Assembly: GCF_025837155.1 (NCBI RefSeq)
Contig: NZ_CP107549.1
Coordinates: 3,844,001 to 3,908,000, forward strand
Direction: 5' to 3'
DNA from: Pseudomonas sp. Z8(2022)
GTDB lineage: Bacteria > Pseudomonadota > Gammaproteobacteria > Pseudomonadales > Pseudomonadaceae
DNA length: 64,000 bases
Below, one piece after another: positions 57,907 through 64,000 of this stretch. The notes under the pieces are model-generated. The model worked only from the letters and a program-made list of their open reading frames with translations. It did no database searches and was not told where the DNA came from. A program made the position numbers and the translations under genes. Numbering within the stretch: the stretch's first letter is position 1; the number at the start of each line of letters is the position of its first letter.

Positions 57907-57933
57907 AAAAAGCCCGGCATTGCCGGGCTTTTT
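57907..57933. terminator. Intrinsic terminator downstream of hemE
   Basis: AAAAAGCCCGGC and GCCGGGCTTTTT form a perfect 12-bp stem with an ATT loop, 6 nt past the hemE stop on the minus strand. It is symmetric and could act both ways. The remaining ~185 nt up to the ParA gene show no other clear signal. Confidence 0.93.
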
Positions 57934-57939
57934 TATGCG

Positions 57940-59007
57940 TCACTGGTGGTACTGCGCCGACAACTCGTGGACGGCCTCGAAGAAGGCTCCAGCGTGAGCC
58001 GGATCGACTTCCGGGGTGATGCCATGGCCGAGGTTGAACACGTGGCCGCTGCCGGCGCCATAGGCCGCGAGGACGCGCGCCACCTCGGCGCGAATCGCCG
58101 CAGGCTTGGCATAGAGCACCGCCGGGTCCATGTTGCCCTGCAGGGCAACCTTGGCACCGACACGGGCGCGGGCGCTACCGATGTCGCAGGTCCAGTCCAG
58201 ACCCAGCGCTTCAGCGCCGCTGTCAGCCATGGATTCGAGCCACAGACCGCCGCCCTTGGTGAACAGGATCACCGGCACACGACGACCTTCATGCTCGCGG
58301 ATCAGGCCATCGACGATCTTCTTCATGTAGGCCAGGGAGAATTCCTGGTAAGCCGCCGCCGACAGCGCGCCGCCCCAGGAATCGAAGATCTGCACTGCCT
58401 GCGCACCGGCCAGGATCTGCCCGTTGAGGTAGGCAGTGACCGACTGCGCCAGCTTGTCCAACAGCGCGTGCAAGGCTTGCGGATTGTCGTAGAGCATCGC
58501 CTTGGTCTTGCGGAAGTCCTTCGACGAGCCGCCTTCGACCATGTAGGTGGCCAGCGTCCAGGGGCTGCCGGAGAAGCCGATCAGCGGCACACGGCCACCC
58601 AGCTCGCGGCGGATGGTACGCACGGCGTCCATCACATAGCCCAGGTCCTTCTCGGCATCCGTCACCGGCAGCGCCTCGACATCAGCCAGGCTGCTGACCA
58701 CTTTCCTGAAGCGCGGGCCTTCGCCGGTCTCGAAGTACAGGCCCTGGCCCATGGCATCGGGGATGGTGAGGATGTCGGAGAACAGAATCGCCGCATCCAG
58801 TTGCGGGTAGCGGTCCAGCGGCTGGATGGTGACCTCGCAAGCCAGCTCCGGGTTCTTCATCAGGCTCACGAAGTCGCCGGCCTTGGCCCGAGTCGCGCGG
58901 TATTCCGGCAGATAGCGGCCGGCCTGGCGCATCATCCAGATCGGCGTGACATCTACGGGTTGCTTGAGCAGGGCACGAAGGAAACGGTCGTTCTTCAGGG
59001 CGGTCAT
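57940..59007 (-). CDS. hemE: Uroporphyrinogen decarboxylase
   Basis: HemE removes four carboxyl groups from uroporphyrinogen III to make coproporphyrinogen III in haem synthesis. The 355-residue product has [16 protein letters not shown], where the Arg residues grip the substrate, [14 protein letters not shown] with the essential Asp, [17 protein letters not shown], and the C-terminal [12 protein letters not shown]. Length and motifs are standard. ATG 59007 has AGGAC upstream. It is a single-gene unit bounded by terminators on both sides, downstream of gltBD on the same strand. Confidence 0.97.
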   Translation of the reverse strand: MTALKNDRFLRALLKQPVDVTPIWMMRQAGRYLPEYRATRAKAGDFVSLMKNPELACEVTIQPLDRYPQLDAAILFSDILTIPDAMGQGLYFETGEGPRFRKVVSSLADVEALPVTDAEKDLGYVMDAVRTIRRELGGRVPLIGFSGSPWTLATYMVEGGSSKDFRKTKAMLYDNPQALHALLDKLAQSVTAYLNGQILAGAQAVQIFDSWGGALSAAAYQEFSLAYMKKIVDGLIREHEGRRVPVILFTKGGGLWLESMADSGAEALGLDWTCDIGSARARVGAKVALQGNMDPAVLYAKPAAIRAEVARVLAAYGAGSGHVFNLGHGITPEVDPAHAGAFFEAVHELSAQYHQ

Positions 59008-59052
59008 GGCAGAGTCCTAGAAAAAAGTGCGGGCATTTTCGCAGACCAGAAA

Positions 59053-59084
59053 ACAAAAGGCACGGCGGGTGCCGTGCCTTTTGT
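59053..59084 (-). terminator. Intrinsic terminator of the gltBD operon
   Basis: ACAAAAGGCACGGC and its exact complement form a 14-bp stem with a four-base loop; on the minus strand it is followed by TTTTCTGG. It lies about 150 nt beyond the gltD stop and 46 nt before hemE. Confidence 0.88.
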
Positions 59085-59130
59085 CCATCGGGTCAATTTG
59101 TCGCGGGCAAATGCCTAATGCTAAGCGTAA

Positions 59131-59222
59131 CGAGCGAAGGTCAGGCAAGGCGAAAGCGGGCGAGGAAGCGGAGTGTACGAGCTGTACATGAGCATTCCGA
59201 GCCTGCTTTCAACGCAGCATGG
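59131..59222. repeat. Long imperfect hairpin, probable dispersed intergenic repeat
   Basis: A near-continuous inverted structure is centred on TGTAC-GAGCT-GTACA (59174-59188). Moving out, GGAAGC pairs with GC(A)TTCC, CGGGC with GCCTG (one G-T), and GAAAG with CTTTC, giving a stem spanning 59152-59210 with small mismatched bulges. The sequence is noncoding and lies between gltD and its terminator. I have an impression that similar sequences recur in Pseudomonas intergenic regions, but no second copy is in this window. Confidence 0.6.
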
Positions 59223-59236
59223 CCGAGCGCAGTAGC

Positions 59237-60664
<1,428 letters not shown>

Positions 60665-60689
60665 TCATCAAACCACTTCAGGCGCATTC

Positions 60690-64000
<3,311 letters not shown>

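Overview
The window is chromosomal DNA of a high-GC gammaproteobacterium, almost certainly a Pseudomonas. Most genes run in the order of the P. aeruginosa PAO1 chromosome from parC (PA4964) to gltB (PA5036): parC, hldE, msbA, waaL, the LPS core genes, ilvE, glnE, aceEF, dipA, msrA, an acyl-CoA dehydrogenase, a K+/H+ antiporter, mscK, selO, metY, a universal stress protein, a ParA-like ATPase, hemE and gltDB. The core proteins closely resemble P. aeruginosa counterparts, but an accessory glycan module, an extra kinase-like gene and moved mig-14/dnpA genes show that it is another lineage. I saw no rRNA, tRNA, CRISPR array, insertion sequence or phage gene.

Layout. 1-3476: end of a retropepsin-like protease gene, parC, and a PqiC-like lipoprotein gene closed by a strong two-way terminator. 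3628-10021 (minus): hldE, a small kinase-like gene, dnpA, mig-14 and msbA, tightly packed and read from msbA towards hldE. 10057-10668 (plus): a kinase-fold protein lacking the catalytic Asp, whose gene overlaps the convergent waaL. 11917-17159 (minus): an AT-richer accessory module of five genes for glycan building or decoration. 17156-26939 (minus): the conserved LPS core genes wapH, wapO, a two-kinase-domain protein, wapQ, wapP, waaP, waaG, waaC and waaF, mostly joined by 1-14 nt overlaps. 27000-30930 (minus): ilvE and glnE. 31201-35828 (plus): aceE and aceF, preceded by two copies of a 15-bp palindrome. 35979-46575: a CopD-like protein, a secreted hypothetical protein, the c-di-GMP phosphodiesterase DipA, MsrA, a YjfB-like peptide, RlmJ, nitronate monooxygenase, acyl-CoA dehydrogenase and NhaP2/CvrA. 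46701-56904 (plus): MscK, SelO, an SLC13-type permease, MetY, TrxC, a hotdog thioesterase and a tandem Usp protein. 56950-64000 (minus): a ParA-like ATPase, HemE, a hairpin-rich repeat, GltD and the 3' three quarters of gltB.

How the genes work together. HldE makes ADP-heptose. WaaC and WaaF add HepI and HepII. WaaP, WapP, WapQ and the other kinase-fold proteins phosphorylate or assist phosphorylation of the inner core, and WapO is expected to carbamoylate it. WaaG, WapH and the accessory glycosyltransferases extend the outer core. MsbA flips core-lipid A and WaaL joins O-antigen to it. Mig-14 and DnpA are envelope/persistence factors. The rest is central metabolism (pyruvate dehydrogenase, branched-chain transamination, glutamine and glutamate synthesis control, haem, sulfur assimilation) and stress or ion homeostasis.

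The points most worth following are the accessory glycan module, the set of six proteins with seven kinase domains (two of them missing the catalytic Asp), a G9 tract inside dnpA, the twin palindromes before aceE, and a near-identical duplicated lipoyl domain in aceF.
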